NCBI RefSeq assembly: GCF_014647795.1
Contig: NZ_BMPW01000009.1
Coordinates: forward strand, 124,001 to 188,000
Reading direction: 5' to 3'
DNA length: 64,000 bases
From: Actinoplanes campanulatus
GTDB taxonomy: Bacteria > Actinomycetota > Actinomycetes > Mycobacteriales > Micromonosporaceae
In this document: piece after piece, positions 24,992-33,500 of the stretch
Position numbering within the stretch: position 1 is the stretch's first letter
How the letters are laid out: each line of letters starts with the position of its first letter
Translations under genes and position numbers: made by a program
Notes under the pieces: generated by a model
The model's database searches: none
Seen by the model: the letters and a program-made list of their open reading frames with translations, nothing else
What the model was told of the DNA's origin: nothing

Positions 24992-25674
24992 CACTTCTCC
25001 CGCAGGCCGTGCGGATCCAGGTGCTCGCGGATCAGCTTCAGCTCCTCCTCGGTGGGCTCGCGCGTCGCCGGCACGCCGGCCGGGATCGTCAGCGCGAAAC
25101 CGGTCGCCGCGATCACCTCGTCGACGGTCACGCCGGGATGCACCGACCGCAGCCGCATCGACCGGTCCGGCGTCTCGAAGTCCAGCACCGCCAGATCGGT
25201 GACCACCCGGCGGATCTCGTGCGCGCCCCGGTCATGACCGATTCCGGACACCATGTCGACGCGTTCCACGAACACCCGCGGTGAGTGCCGGGGCACCCAG
25301 TAGCTGGTGGTGTGGTTGACCGTGTTGCCCGGAGCGCCGCGGACGCCCAGCAACTGCGACCTCGGCCGCTCCCACGGGCCCACGCAGGAGATGTTCTGGT
25401 TCCCGAAGCGGTCCAGCTGGCTCGCGCCCATCATCACGTGCCGGGCGCCGGCCGCGACCATCGAGAACACCGCACGGTACGGCAGCCAGCCCTCCACCCG
25501 GCCGTCCCGCAGCAGCGTCGCCTCCCCGTCGGTGACCAGCAGCTCCGGAGCGAACGTCAACTGGGCGAGACGCGCTCCCAACTGCGGGATCAGCCCGGCG
25601 TAGCCGGCCAGCACCGCGCCGTCGCCGCGCCACGCCTCGGCGCACGCCACCACACACGTCTCCGCCCGGGTCAT
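24991..25674 (-). CDS. ipdB: IpdB, COCHEA-CoA hydrolase beta subunit
   Basis: The 227-residue product resembles CoA-transferase beta subunits, most closely Rv3552/IpdB: TRAETCVVACAEAW at the start, RLAQLTFAPELLVTDGEA near 38, HVMMGASQLDRFGNQNIS near 80, and RGAPGNTVNHTTSYWV near 112. IpdA and IpdB together hydrolyse the last steroid ring (ring C) of the COCHEA-CoA intermediate and are not true transferases. ATG 25674 overlaps the ipdA stop by four bases. Confidence 0.93.
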   Translation of the reverse strand: MTRAETCVVACAEAWRGDGAVLAGYAGLIPQLGARLAQLTFAPELLVTDGEATLLRDGRVEGWLPYRAVFSMVAAGARHVMMGASQLDRFGNQNISCVGPWERPRSQLLGVRGAPGNTVNHTTSYWVPRHSPRVFVERVDMVSGIGHDRGAHEIRRVVTDLAVLDFETPDRSMRLRSVHPGVTVDEVIAATGFALTIPAGVPATREPTEEELKLIREHLDPHGLREK

Positions 25675-26498
25675 CCGGCGACCGCCTTCTGATAGTCGTC
25701 CTCGTCGCCGTCCAGATAGCGGGCCCGGAAGGCGTCCCAGTCGGTGGTCGCGTACTCCCGCTGGAACGCCTCGTCCCGCCCGTAGTCGGGCACGCAGCTG
25801 GTGAAGTGGGCGCCGTGCGGGGTCTCCACCACACCGTCCACCATCGACCGGTTGGTCAGCAGCGTCTGCGGTGGTCCGGTCTCGATCAGATCGCCGGTGC
25901 TCAGCACCCGCTCGCAGGAGACGAAACGCCGCTTCGCGGCAAGACAGAAAAGATCGTCGAAGTACGGGTCCGGGCCCAGATAGCGGCCGTTGCCCCCGGC
26001 GTCCGCGCGATTCAGATGTACGAGTGACACGTCCAGCCCGACGGCGGGCATCGCGACCAGTTCGGTGGCGTCGGCATAGGGCGAGTGGACGGTCCGCAGG
26101 CCCGGGTTGACCCGCATCACGTCGGAGCCCAGGCCGGCCCGGATCGGCAGGAACGGCAGCCGGTTCGCGGCCGCCAGCAGTCCCCAGTAGAGCATGCCCT
26201 CGTCGTACTCGGTCAGTTCGATCGTCCCGGCGCTGCGGGCCCGCCGGAAGTGCGGCTCGAGGGGGATGCTGTCCAGCGACACGAACCCGGTCACCACCCG
26301 TTTCACACAGCCCGCCGCGACCAGCAGCCCCACATCCGGCCCGCCGTAGGTGACCAGCGTCAGATCCTTCTTCCCGGCCCGGACGAGCGCACGGACCAGC
26401 GCCATCGGCTTGCGGCGCGACCCCCAGCCCCCGATCCCGACCGTCATCCCGTCGCGGATCTCGCCCACCACCTCGGCGATGGTCACCCGCTTGTCCAC
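25671..26498 (-). CDS. ipdA: IpdA, COCHEA-CoA hydrolase alpha subunit
   Basis: This 275-residue CoA-transferase-fold protein has DGMTVGIGGWGSRRKPMALVRAL near 17 (quoted in part as family signature), TLVTYGGPDVGLL near 48, and NPGLRTVHSPYADATELVAMPA near 130. It corresponds to Rv3551/IpdA, which forms a heterotetramer with IpdB. The start is GTG 26498; GGGGGAA lies about 6 bases upstream. It lies 12 bases after echA20. Confidence 0.93.
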   Translation of the reverse strand: MDKRVTIAEVVGEIRDGMTVGIGGWGSRRKPMALVRALVRAGKKDLTLVTYGGPDVGLLVAAGCVKRVVTGFVSLDSIPLEPHFRRARSAGTIELTEYDEGMLYWGLLAAANRLPFLPIRAGLGSDVMRVNPGLRTVHSPYADATELVAMPAVGLDVSLVHLNRADAGGNGRYLGPDPYFDDLFCLAAKRRFVSCERVLSTGDLIETGPPQTLLTNRSMVDGVVETPHGAHFTSCVPDYGRDEAFQREYATTDWDAFRARYLDGDEDDYQKAVAG

Positions 26499-26510
26499 GC
26501 TCGTTCCCCC

Positions 26511-27278
26511 TCACCTGTGGCCGCGCTCCGTAAAAGGGCGTTCGGCTTCCCGGACGAAGGCGTCGCGGGCGCGGTCGCCGGCGCCGTCGAGGTTGAGCTC
26601 GAAGGTGAAACCCTGCTCGAAGCGGTAGGAGCGCTTCACGTCGATCGGGTCGATGCCGTTCAGTGACTCCTTGGCCCGGCGGATGACCAGCGGATCCTTG
26701 GCCGCGATCTCCTCCGCCACCCGCCGCGCGGCCCGCCGCAGCCCGGCCGGCGGCACCACCTCCAGCACCGTCCCGAACCGGTGCAGCTCCCACGCGCCGA
26801 CCCGGCGGCAGGTGTAGACCATCGTGCGCATCAGCTGCTGCGGCACCAGCCGGGCCAGATGGGTGGCCGCCCCGAGCGCCCCACGGTCCACCTCCGGCAG
26901 GCCGAACGTGGCGTCGTCGGCGGCCACCACCAGATCGGCGTTGCCGGCCAGGCCCACCCCGCCGCCGAGACAGAACCCCTGCACGGCCGCGATCACCGGG
27001 ACCGGGCAGTCGTAGACCGCGGCGAACGCGGCCGCACACCCCCGATTGGCGGCGAGCAGCGCCTCGTGCCCGGCGGTCCGCTGCATCTCCTTGATGTCGA
27101 CGCCCGCGCAGAACCCGCGCCCCTCCGCCGCCAGGACGACGACCCGGGTCGCCGGATCCGCGCCCGCCTCGGCGACCGTCGCGGCGAGATCGTGCCACCC
27201 GGCCGCCGGCACCGCGTTGACCGGCGGAAAGTCCAGGACGACCTCGGCGACCGTGCCGCGGTGCAGTGCGATGCCCAC
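26511..27278 (-). CDS. echA20: EchA20, enoyl-CoA hydratase-family ring hydrolase
   Basis: This 255-residue crotonase-fold protein closely follows M. tuberculosis EchA20: FPPVNAVP near 17, EGRGFCAGVDIKEMQRT near 53, CLGGGVGLAGNADLVVA near 100, and GLPEVDRGALGAATH near 126. EchA20 opens ring D of 5-OH HIC-CoA. GTG 27278 is the first gene start of the leftward ipd operon, 13 bases from a near-match KstR2 box shared with the divergent SDR gene. The same divergent echA20/SDR layout occurs in mycobacteria (Rv3550/Rv3549c). Confidence 0.92.
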   Translation of the reverse strand: MGIALHRGTVAEVVLDFPPVNAVPAAGWHDLAATVAEAGADPATRVVVLAAEGRGFCAGVDIKEMQRTAGHEALLAANRGCAAAFAAVYDCPVPVIAAVQGFCLGGGVGLAGNADLVVAADDATFGLPEVDRGALGAATHLARLVPQQLMRTMVYTCRRVGAWELHRFGTVLEVVPPAGLRRAARRVAEEIAAKDPLVIRRAKESLNGIDPIDVKRSYRFEQGFTFELNLDGAGDRARDAFVREAERPFTERGHR

Positions 27279-27291
27279 GGCGTCGAGGCTA

Positions 27292-27305
27292 ACCTAGCGC
27301 TTGCT
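27292..27305. promoter_or_regulatory. KstR2-type operator (one mismatch) between echA20 and SDR
   Basis: ACCTAGCGCTTGCT matches the KstR2 consensus AnCAAGnnCTTGnT at all but one fixed base (CTAG for CAAG). The flanking sequence CGCTTGCTTGGG (27298-27309) is identical to that at the 33480 box. It lies between divergent starts at 27278 and 27328. Confidence 0.75.
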
Positions 27306-27327
27306 TGGGTGGCTAGCATCGACCCTC

Positions 27328-28086
27328 ATGGACCCCCTCGACTTCACCGGCCGGGCCGTGGTCGTCACCGGCGGCACCCGCGGCATCGGCGCGGCCGTCG
27401 CCCGCGCCTTCCAGGCGGCCGGCGCCCACGTCCTGGTCTGCGCCCGCACCACCCCCTCCTCCGGACTTCCGGGCATTCCCGCGTTCTTTCCGGCCGACGT
27501 GCGGGATCCGGTGCAGGCGGCCGCGCTGGTCGCGGAGGCCGTGCGGCGCTTCGGGCGGCTCGACGTGCTGATCAACAACGCCGGGGGAGCGCCGACCGCG
27601 AGCGCTGACACCGCCTCGCCTCGCCTGCACGCGAAGGTCATCGAGTTGAACCTGATCGCGCCGCTGCACGTCTCGCAGGCCGCCAACACGGTCATGCGCG
27701 AGCAGGCCACCGGCGGCGTGATCCTCATGATCGGTAGCGTCAGCGGGACCCGGCCGTCGCCCGGAACCGCCGCCTACGGCGCTGCCAAAGCGGGCCTCCA
27801 CCACCTCGCCACCAGCCTGGCCGCGGAGTGGGCGCCGAAGGTGCGGGTCAACAGCCTGGTCGTGGGCCCGGTCGACTCCGGTGCGGGACCGGATCAGGAG
27901 GCGGTGGCGCGGACCGTGCCGATGGGGCGGGCGGCGTCGCCCGGGGAGGTGGCCGGCGCCTGTCTGCTGCTGGCCTCGCCGCTGGCCGGCTACATCACCG
28001 GGGCGTCGCTTGCGGTCCATGGGGGAGGGGAGTGGCCGGCGTATCTGGCGGACCTCCGGGACACGGCGTACCGTGCCGAGAAGTAG
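27328..28086 (+). CDS. Short-chain dehydrogenase of the KstR2 regulon (Rv3549c-like)
   Basis: This is a 252-residue SDR with TGGTRGIGAAV near 14, NNAGG near 85, the Ser of MIGSVSG near 133, and YGAAKAG near 147 (catalytic Tyr/Lys). It lacks the common substrate cap and ends in AYRAEK. ATG 27328 is chosen over the longer TTG frame, which would start inside the operator. By its divergence from echA20 it corresponds to Rv3549c. Its stop codon is the first base triplet of a KstR-type box controlling the next gene. Confidence 0.9.
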   Translation: MDPLDFTGRAVVVTGGTRGIGAAVARAFQAAGAHVLVCARTTPSSGLPGIPAFFPADVRDPVQAAALVAEAVRRFGRLDVLINNAGGAPTASADTASPRLHAKVIELNLIAPLHVSQAANTVMREQATGGVILMIGSVSGTRPSPGTAAYGAAKAGLHHLATSLAAEWAPKVRVNSLVVGPVDSGAGPDQEAVARTVPMGRAASPGEVAGACLLLASPLAGYITGASLAVHGGGEWPAYLADLRDTAYRAEK

Positions 28087-28097
28087 AACGCGTTCCA
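28084..28097. promoter_or_regulatory. KstR-type operator upstream of aldehyde dehydrogenase
   Basis: TAGAACGCGTTCCA fits TnnAACnnGTTnnA. Its first three bases are the stop codon of the SDR gene. The site lies 22 bases before the ATG of the aldehyde dehydrogenase gene. Confidence 0.8.
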
Positions 28098-28119
28098 GTT
28101 CCGCCGATGGAGGTGCGGC

Positions 28120-29628
28120 ATGGTGCTCTCGATCAAGGCCAAACGCGACGAGGTCGGCCTGGCGGGCGGTGAGCTGCTGATCGACGGGCGCTGGCGCCCG
28201 GCCGCCGACGGGCGGACCTGGACCCACATGCATCCGGCCACCGCCGAGGAGGTGGGCGGGTTCGCCGTCGCCACCCCGGCCGACGTGGACGCCGCCGTCC
28301 GCGCGGCCCGTAAGGCGTTCGACGAGGGGCCGTGGCCGCGCACCCGGGCGAAGGAGCGGATCCGGGTGCTGCGCCGGATCGCCGACGCGATCCGCGAGCA
28401 CGCCGTCGAGTTGCAGGCCCTGGTGGCGCTGGACAACGGGGTACCGGTCACGTTCGGCGAGACCTACGCCATGTCGGTCGAGTGCGTGGCGGACGTCTTC
28501 GAGCACCACGCCGGCTGGGTGGACAAGCTGGCCGGCGAGACCCTGCCCGGCTACCAGGGCGGCGAGCACCTGGTGCTCACCCTGCGCGAGCCGGTCGGCG
28601 TGGTCGCCGCGATCATCCCGTGGAACGGCCCGCTGCTGCTGGCCGCGCAGAAGCTCGCCCCGGCGCTGGCGGCCGGTTGCACCGTGGTGCTGAAGCCGTC
28701 CGAGTACGCCACCTTCTCGGCGCTGCGCCTGGCCCGGATCGTCGAGGAGGCGGGCCTGCCGCCGGGCGTGTTCAACGTGGTCACCGGGCCGGGCGAGAGC
28801 ACCGGCGACGCGCTGATCAAGCACCCGCTGATCGACAAGATCACCTTCACCGGCAGCCGGGGTGTCGGCCGCCGGGTGCTGGCCGCCGCCGCGAACGGCA
28901 TGAAGCGGGTCAGCCTGGAGCTCGGCGGCAAGAGCCCGTCGCTGGTCTTCGCGGACGCCGACGTCTACGCGGCCGCCGCCACCACGATGGGCACGGTGAC
29001 CCTGGGACTCTCCGGCCAGGCCTGTGTGGCGCACACCCGGGCGCTGGTGCACCGGGACGTCTACGACGACTTCCTGGCCGTCGCCGAGGGGATGGCCGCC
29101 CTGGTCAACTACGGTGACCCGTTCCATCCGGAGACCACCGCCTCGCCGCTGATCAACGAACGTCAGCTGGCCCGGGTGCTCGGCTACATCGAGAGCGGCC
29201 GGGCCGAGGGCGGCCGGCTGGTCTGCGGCGGCGGCCGGCCCGACGGCGAGCTGGCGGCCGGCAACTTCGTGCAGCCCACGGTCTTCGCCGACGTCACCAA
29301 CGACGCCACCATCGCCCGGGAGGAGATCTTCGGCCCGGTGCTGGCGGTGGTGCCGTTCACCGACGAGGAGGAGGCGGTGCGGATGGCCAACGACACCACG
29401 TACGGACTGGCCGCCACGGTCTGGACCAGCGACGTGAAGCGGGCGATGCGGCTGACCCGGGCGGTCCGGGCCGGCACCGTGGGCGTCAACGGCTACCAGC
29501 TGGAACCGCACGTGGCGTTCGGCGGTTTCGGCCAGTCCGGCCTGGGGCGCGAGGGCGGCCGTACCTCGATCGAGGCGTACACCGAGCTCAAGACCGTCCT
29601 CATCCCGACGACAGAGGAGATGATGTAG
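28120..29628 (+). CDS. Aldehyde dehydrogenase, NAD-dependent
   Basis: This 502-residue ALDH-superfamily enzyme has PWNGPLLLAAQKLAPALAAG near 168, the catalytic Glu in LELGGKSP near 267, the catalytic Cys in GLSGQACVAHTR near 301, and EEIFGPVLAVVPF near 400. It should oxidise an aldehyde to an acid, for example during sterol side-chain breakdown; this is inferred from the operator and neighbours. A GGAGG about 7 bases before the ATG supports the start. Confidence 0.92.
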   Translation: MVLSIKAKRDEVGLAGGELLIDGRWRPAADGRTWTHMHPATAEEVGGFAVATPADVDAAVRAARKAFDEGPWPRTRAKERIRVLRRIADAIREHAVELQALVALDNGVPVTFGETYAMSVECVADVFEHHAGWVDKLAGETLPGYQGGEHLVLTLREPVGVVAAIIPWNGPLLLAAQKLAPALAAGCTVVLKPSEYATFSALRLARIVEEAGLPPGVFNVVTGPGESTGDALIKHPLIDKITFTGSRGVGRRVLAAAANGMKRVSLELGGKSPSLVFADADVYAAAATTMGTVTLGLSGQACVAHTRALVHRDVYDDFLAVAEGMAALVNYGDPFHPETTASPLINERQLARVLGYIESGRAEGGRLVCGGGRPDGELAAGNFVQPTVFADVTNDATIAREEIFGPVLAVVPFTDEEEAVRMANDTTYGLAATVWTSDVKRAMRLTRAVRAGTVGVNGYQLEPHVAFGGFGQSGLGREGGRTSIEAYTELKTVLIPTTEEMM

Positions 29629-29631
29629 GGT

Positions 29632-29664
29632 CCCTTTCCTAGACGGGATCCGTCTAGGAAAGGG
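29632..29664. promoter_or_regulatory. Perfect 14-bp inverted repeat, probable TetR operator
   Basis: CCCTTTCCTAGACG and its exact complement CGTCTAGGAAAGGG flank the five bases GGATC. The repeat begins 3 bases after the aldehyde dehydrogenase stop and ends 7 bases before the ATG of the MBL gene. There is no T-tract, so an operator (perhaps for the TetR protein encoded at 30678-31283) is more likely than a terminator, although it could do both. Confidence 0.65.
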
Positions 29665-29671
29665 GCTCGGG

Positions 29672-30703
29672 ATGAACGCACAACAGGCCGCCTGGCGCGC
29701 GCGGACGCTGCCGCCGGTGGAGAAGCTTCCCGGCGGCCTGGTGTCCGTTCCGGTGCCGATCCCGCACAACCCGCTGCGCTACACGCTGTCCTACCTGATC
29801 CCGGGCGACGACGGCCTGGTCGTGGTCGACCCGGGCTGGGACAGCGAGACCGGCTGGCAGGCGCTCACCGACGGGCTGGCCGAGGCCGGGGCGACCGCCG
29901 CCGACGTCACCGGCGTGGTGCTCACCCACGTGCACCCCGACCACCATGGGCTCACCGCCCGGCTGCGCGACGCCTCCGGCGCCTGGGTGGCCATGCACCC
30001 GGCCGAGCGTGCGCAGCTGCGCCGGGACCGGGACACCGAGCCGAGCCAGGCGCTCGGCGACTGGATGCGCACCCTGCACGTGCCGGACGCCGAGATCGAC
30101 CGGCTGCTCGGCGCCTTCGGCAAGGCCGTGGACCTGCACTTCGCCCCGCTCGCCGACGCCGACGTGATGCTCGGCGACGGCGACCTGGTGCCGCTGGCCG
30201 GCCGCCGGCTGCGGGCCGTCTGGACGCCCGGCCACACCCCCGGCCACCTGTGCCTGCTGGAGCCGGACGCCCAGGTGCTGCTCACCGGCGACCACGTGCT
30301 GCCCCGGATCAGCCCCAACATCGGCCTCCAGCTCAGCGGCGAGGACCCGCTCGGCCGCTACCTGGAGTCGCTGGAGAAGGTCTCCGCGTACGACGAGTGC
30401 GAGGCGCTGCCCGGCCACGAGTACCGCTTCCACGGCATCGCGGCCCGCGCCGCCGAGCTGGACCGGCACCACCGGGAGCGCTGCCGGGAGATCGTGTCCG
30501 TGGTCGACCGCCTGGGCGCCGCCACCATCTGGGAGGTGGCCTCCGAGCTGACCTGGTCCCGGCCGTGGGCGGAGATCGGCCCGATGCTGGTCGGGGCGGT
30601 CGCCGAGACCGCCGCCCACATCGAGCTGCTGGTCCGCGCCGGCGAGCTGGAGTGGAAGGGCGGCGGCCCGCAGGTGGTCACCGGGGCACTCTGTAGGAGC
30701 TAG
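29672..30703 (+). CDS. Metallo-beta-lactamase-fold hydrolase
   Basis: This 343-residue MBL protein has the zinc motif HVHPDHHG near 89, the later ligands GHTPGH near 188 and TGDHVLPR near 208, and GHEYRF near 248, with a C-terminal helical domain of about 80 residues (GLYX/LACTB2-like winged part). Such enzymes hydrolyse thioesters, lactones or phosphodiesters, and in this locus a CoA-thioesterase or lactonase role is a plausible guess. Its end overlaps the convergent TetR gene by 26 bases. Confidence 0.88.
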   Translation: MNAQQAAWRARTLPPVEKLPGGLVSVPVPIPHNPLRYTLSYLIPGDDGLVVVDPGWDSETGWQALTDGLAEAGATAADVTGVVLTHVHPDHHGLTARLRDASGAWVAMHPAERAQLRRDRDTEPSQALGDWMRTLHVPDAEIDRLLGAFGKAVDLHFAPLADADVMLGDGDLVPLAGRRLRAVWTPGHTPGHLCLLEPDAQVLLTGDHVLPRISPNIGLQLSGEDPLGRYLESLEKVSAYDECEALPGHEYRFHGIAARAAELDRHHRERCREIVSVVDRLGAATIWEVASELTWSRPWAEIGPMLVGAVAETAAHIELLVRAGELEWKGGGPQVVTGALCRS

Positions 30704-31283
30704 AGAGCACGAAGTCGACCAGCTCCTCGGCGTACCGGTCGGCGCCCGCCGCCACCTGCGCGCGCAGATCGGCCGGGGTGGCCACCGCGTGGTTGAGCGC
30801 CCCGCCGCTGATGCAGTCGAGCAGCAGCGTGACGCTGGTGTCGCGGGACAGCTGGCCGCGGTCGATGCCGCGCAGCACGATGGCGCGGGCAGCCGCGACC
30901 TGCGAGCGCAGGAACCGGTCCAAGTGCTCGCGCCCGGCCGGGATGCCGCCCGCCTCCACGGTGAGCCGCAGCACCGCCCCGCCGTCCTCGCCCAGGAAGG
31001 TGGCCAGCACCTGCCGGGCCAGCGCCACCAGGTCGTCGCGGACCGAGCCGGTGTCGATGTCGCGCACCCCGCCGAGCCGGCTGGCCAGGGTCGCCACGAA
31101 CAGCGCCTCCTTGTTGGGCCAGCGCAGGTAGATCGACGCCTTGCCGACGCCGGCCTTGCGCGCCACCGCGTCCACCGAGAACCCGGCCCAGCCGTCGGTG
31201 CCGTACACCAGCGCGGCGGCACGGGTGATCCGCTCGTCCACCCCGGGATCGCGCGGACGACCCGCCGGCACCCCAGCCGTCAT
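30678..31283 (-). CDS. TetR-family transcriptional regulator
   Basis: This 201-residue repressor has the HTH at about 12-58 (GRPRDPGVDERITRAAALVY, FSVDAVARKAGVGKASIYLRW) and a TetR_C ligand domain. ATG 31283 is chosen because GGGAGG lies 5 bases upstream; a longer frame to 31391 lacks a site. Its likely targets are the adjacent MBL gene, whose promoter contains a perfect inverted repeat, and itself. It is not KstR: the N-terminal region does not match. Confidence 0.88.
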   Translation of the reverse strand: MTAGVPAGRPRDPGVDERITRAAALVYGTDGWAGFSVDAVARKAGVGKASIYLRWPNKEALFVATLASRLGGVRDIDTGSVRDDLVALARQVLATFLGEDGGAVLRLTVEAGGIPAGREHLDRFLRSQVAAARAIVLRGIDRGQLSRDTSVTLLLDCISGGALNHAVATPADLRAQVAAGADRYAEELVDFVLSSSYRVPR

Positions 31284-31320
31284 CAAGCCCTCCCGGCACG
31301 GTTCGAGATCGGCGGCCATT

Positions 31321-31779
31321 CTATGGTGAGGACAGCAGCTTGCGGTGGTCCCAGCTTGCGGTTCGTGCCGGCTGGACCAGGTAGGCGACACGCTTGCGGG
31401 CCGCGTGCGTCACGTAGGCGTCCAGCGCGTCGCGGGGCACGTCCGGCATCCGCGCCGCGATCAGCCGGCCCACCGCGGTCACCCCGGGCAGGTCCTCGAT
31501 CCGGGTCACCCGCCCGGTGATCTGCACGCCACGCAGCTCGAAGTAGTCCTCGCCGTCCTCGACCAGGCAGGTCAGCCGGGGATCACGGGCCAGATTCAGC
31601 GCCTTCTGCGAGGACCGGTAGGTCCAGAACGCGATCCGGCCTTCGGCCAGACCGAAGAACATGGTGACCAGGTGCGGGGTTCCGTCCGGGTTGATCGTCG
31701 CTGTCTGGACCTTCCGGGCGTACGCGAGAAGCGCACCCACCTCGTCATCGGTCATCGTGACCGCCACCCGCTGCTTCAC
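31321..31779 (-). CDS. PPOX-class F420-dependent or flavin-binding oxidoreductase
   Basis: This is a 152-residue split-barrel protein of the pyridoxamine 5'-phosphate oxidase class: ATINPDGTPHLVTMFFG near 30, FWTYRSSQKALNLARDPRLT near 52, and a C-terminal KRVAYLVQPARTASWDHRK. The start is GTG 31779, overlapping the SDR stop as GTGA; the longer frame upstream is not used. F420 use is likely by family but not certain. It closes the three-gene operon 33450-31321, which has a KstR2 box in front. Confidence 0.87.
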   Translation of the reverse strand: MKQRVAVTMTDDEVGALLAYARKVQTATINPDGTPHLVTMFFGLAEGRIAFWTYRSSQKALNLARDPRLTCLVEDGEDYFELRGVQITGRVTRIEDLPGVTAVGRLIAARMPDVPRDALDAYVTHAARKRVAYLVQPARTASWDHRKLLSSP

Positions 31780-32687
31780 GACGGCTCGCCGAAGGTGGTC
31801 GCGGCCAGCGGCAGCGTCTCCTCGCAGACGAACCCGGGCCGGGGCGGGTCGGCGGTGAACACCGTGCCGAGCGCGGCGTCCAGCTCGGGCGCCGTCCAGG
31901 TGCCGGTCGCCGCCCGGAAGACCGCCCGCACCGTCGGCGGCCCGAGCAGCGCCACCACGTCGCCGTGCACCACGAACACCTCGCCGGTGATCCGCGCGCC
32001 GGACGGCCCGGCCAGGTGCACCACGAGCGGCGCCACCCGGTCCGGCGCCATCGGGTCCGGTCCGCTCGGCGGCGCCCCCATCAGGTCGCCGGTCATCCCG
32101 GTACGGGCCCGTGGGCAGATCGCGTTCACCCGTACCCCGTGCCTGGCGCAGCCCCGAGCGGTCGCGAGGGTGAGAGAGACGATCCCGCCCTTGGCCGCGG
32201 CGTAGTTGGCCTGACCGGCCGATCCGAGCAGGAACGCCTCGGAGGCGGTGTTGACGATCCGGGCGTAGACCGGGCCGCCCTCGTCCTTGCTCCGGTCCCG
32301 CCACCAGGCGGTCGCGAACCGCGTGGTCACGAAGTGGCCGCGCAGGTGCACCCGGACGACGGTGTCCCACTCCTGTTCGGACATCGAGAAGATCATCCGG
32401 TCGCGCAGCACGCCCGCGTTGTTGACCAGCACGTCGAGGCCGCCGAACCCGTCCACCGCGGCCTTGACCAGCGCCTCCCCGGTGGCCATGTCGGCCACGT
32501 CGCCGGGGACCGCGACCGCCGTCCCACCGGCCGTCCGGATCCGCTCGACCACCGCGTCGAGCGCTGGCCCGGGCAGATCGTTGAGCACCATCCGGGCGCC
32601 CGCCGCGGCCAGCGCCTCCGCCTCGGCGGCGCCCAGCCCCTGCCCGGCCCCGGTCACGATCGCGACCCGCCCGTCCAATGTGGCCAT
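31776..32687 (-). CDS. Short-chain dehydrogenase, Rv3548c-like
   Basis: This 303-residue SDR is of the multifunctional-enzyme type 2 dehydrogenase kind: VTGAGQGLGAA near 13, NNAGVLRDRMI near 85, the Ser in IVNTASEAFL near 148, and YAAAKGG near 161. The extended C-terminus (about 60 residues beyond the core, ending TTFGEPS) and the total length match M. tuberculosis Rv3548c, a KstR2-regulon member. It starts 1 base after the preceding SDR stop. Confidence 0.9.
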   Translation of the reverse strand: MATLDGRVAIVTGAGQGLGAAEAEALAAAGARMVLNDLPGPALDAVVERIRTAGGTAVAVPGDVADMATGEALVKAAVDGFGGLDVLVNNAGVLRDRMIFSMSEQEWDTVVRVHLRGHFVTTRFATAWWRDRSKDEGGPVYARIVNTASEAFLLGSAGQANYAAAKGGIVSLTLATARGCARHGVRVNAICPRARTGMTGDLMGAPPSGPDPMAPDRVAPLVVHLAGPSGARITGEVFVVHGDVVALLGPPTVRAVFRAATGTWTAPELDAALGTVFTADPPRPGFVCEETLPLAATTFGEPS

Positions 32688-32688
32688 G

Positions 32689-33450
32689 TCAGTAGCCCGG
32701 GCCGCTGAGCAGGCCGCCGTCGGCGAGGAACTCGGCGCCGGTGGTGTAGGACGCCTCGTCGGAGGCGAGGAACGCGACCAGCCGGGAGATCTCCACCGGC
32801 TCGGCGAACCGGGCGATCGGCAGCGACTTGAGGAACCCGCCGCCGTCGACGCCGGTCATGGTCTGCGCGGCGGCCAGCGCCATCGACGTCATCACGCCGC
32901 CCGGGTGCACCGAGTTGACCCGGATGCCGGCCGGCCCCAGCTCCTGCGCCGCCGACCGGGTGAGGCCGCGGACGCCGAACTTGCTGGCGCTGTACGCCGA
33001 CAGCCCGGCCGCCCCGGCGAAGCCCTCGATCGACGAGATGTTCACGATCGAGCCGCCGCCACCCGCGGTCATCGGCGGCACCACCTGCCGGATGCCCAGC
33101 CACGTGCCGACCAGATTGACCTCGACGACCTGCCGGAACTCGGCCGGGTCCATCGCGGCGACCGGCGCGTGCCGCAGGATGCCGGCGTTGTTGACCAGCA
33201 CGTCGATCCGCCCGTACGCGTCGATCGTCTCGTCGACCGCCACCGCCCAGTCGTCCTCGCTGGTGACGTCGTGGTGCACGAACCGGCACCGGTCCGCCCC
33301 GATCCCGTCGGCGACGGCCCGGCCCTTGTCGTCGAGCACGTCGCCGATCACCACCCGGGCGCCCTCGGCCGCGAAGTGCCGGGCGTGTGCCTTGCCCATG
33401 CCGCGCGCCCCGCCGGTGATCAGAGCCACCTTGCCGTCCAGCCGCCCCAT
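32689..33450 (-). CDS. Hydroxysteroid dehydrogenase, FabG3-like SDR
   Basis: This 253-residue SDR closely resembles 3-alpha,20-beta-hydroxysteroid dehydrogenase/FabG3 (Rv2002 type): MGRLDGKVALITGGARGMG, DVLDDKG near 37, NNAGIL near 87, INISSIEGFAG near 136, and YSASKFGVRGLT near 151. ATG 33450 has GGGAGG 4 bases upstream, so the longer frame to 33585 is not used. It is the first gene of its operon, with a perfect KstR2 box starting 29 bases upstream. It probably oxidises or reduces a steroid hydroxyl with NAD(H). Confidence 0.92.
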   Translation of the reverse strand: MGRLDGKVALITGGARGMGKAHARHFAAEGARVVIGDVLDDKGRAVADGIGADRCRFVHHDVTSEDDWAVAVDETIDAYGRIDVLVNNAGILRHAPVAAMDPAEFRQVVEVNLVGTWLGIRQVVPPMTAGGGGSIVNISSIEGFAGAAGLSAYSASKFGVRGLTRSAAQELGPAGIRVNSVHPGGVMTSMALAAAQTMTGVDGGGFLKSLPIARFAEPVEISRLVAFLASDEASYTTGAEFLADGGLLSGPGY

Positions 33451-33479
33451 CGCGCCTCCCGGGTGTCGTAGAAGCGCAT

Positions 33480-33493
33480 ACCAAGCGCTTGCT
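33480..33493. promoter_or_regulatory. KstR2-type operator (perfect match)
   Basis: ACCAAGCGCTTGCT matches AnCAAGnnCTTGnT at every fixed base. It lies between the end of the kstR2 gene (stop at 33501) and the start of the FabG3-like gene (33450), and so controls the operon 33450-31321. Confidence 0.88.
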
Positions 33494-33500
33494 TGGGAGG

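Noticed and set aside
27313-29769. An 818-residue minus-strand frame across the SDR and aldehyde dehydrogenase genes
   Set aside because: A shadow frame; both plus-strand genes have catalytic motifs and operators.
30678-31283. TetR protein as the KstR repressor
   Set aside because: Its HTH and ligand domain do not resemble KstR as I know it, and the inverted repeat nearest to it is not a KstR motif.
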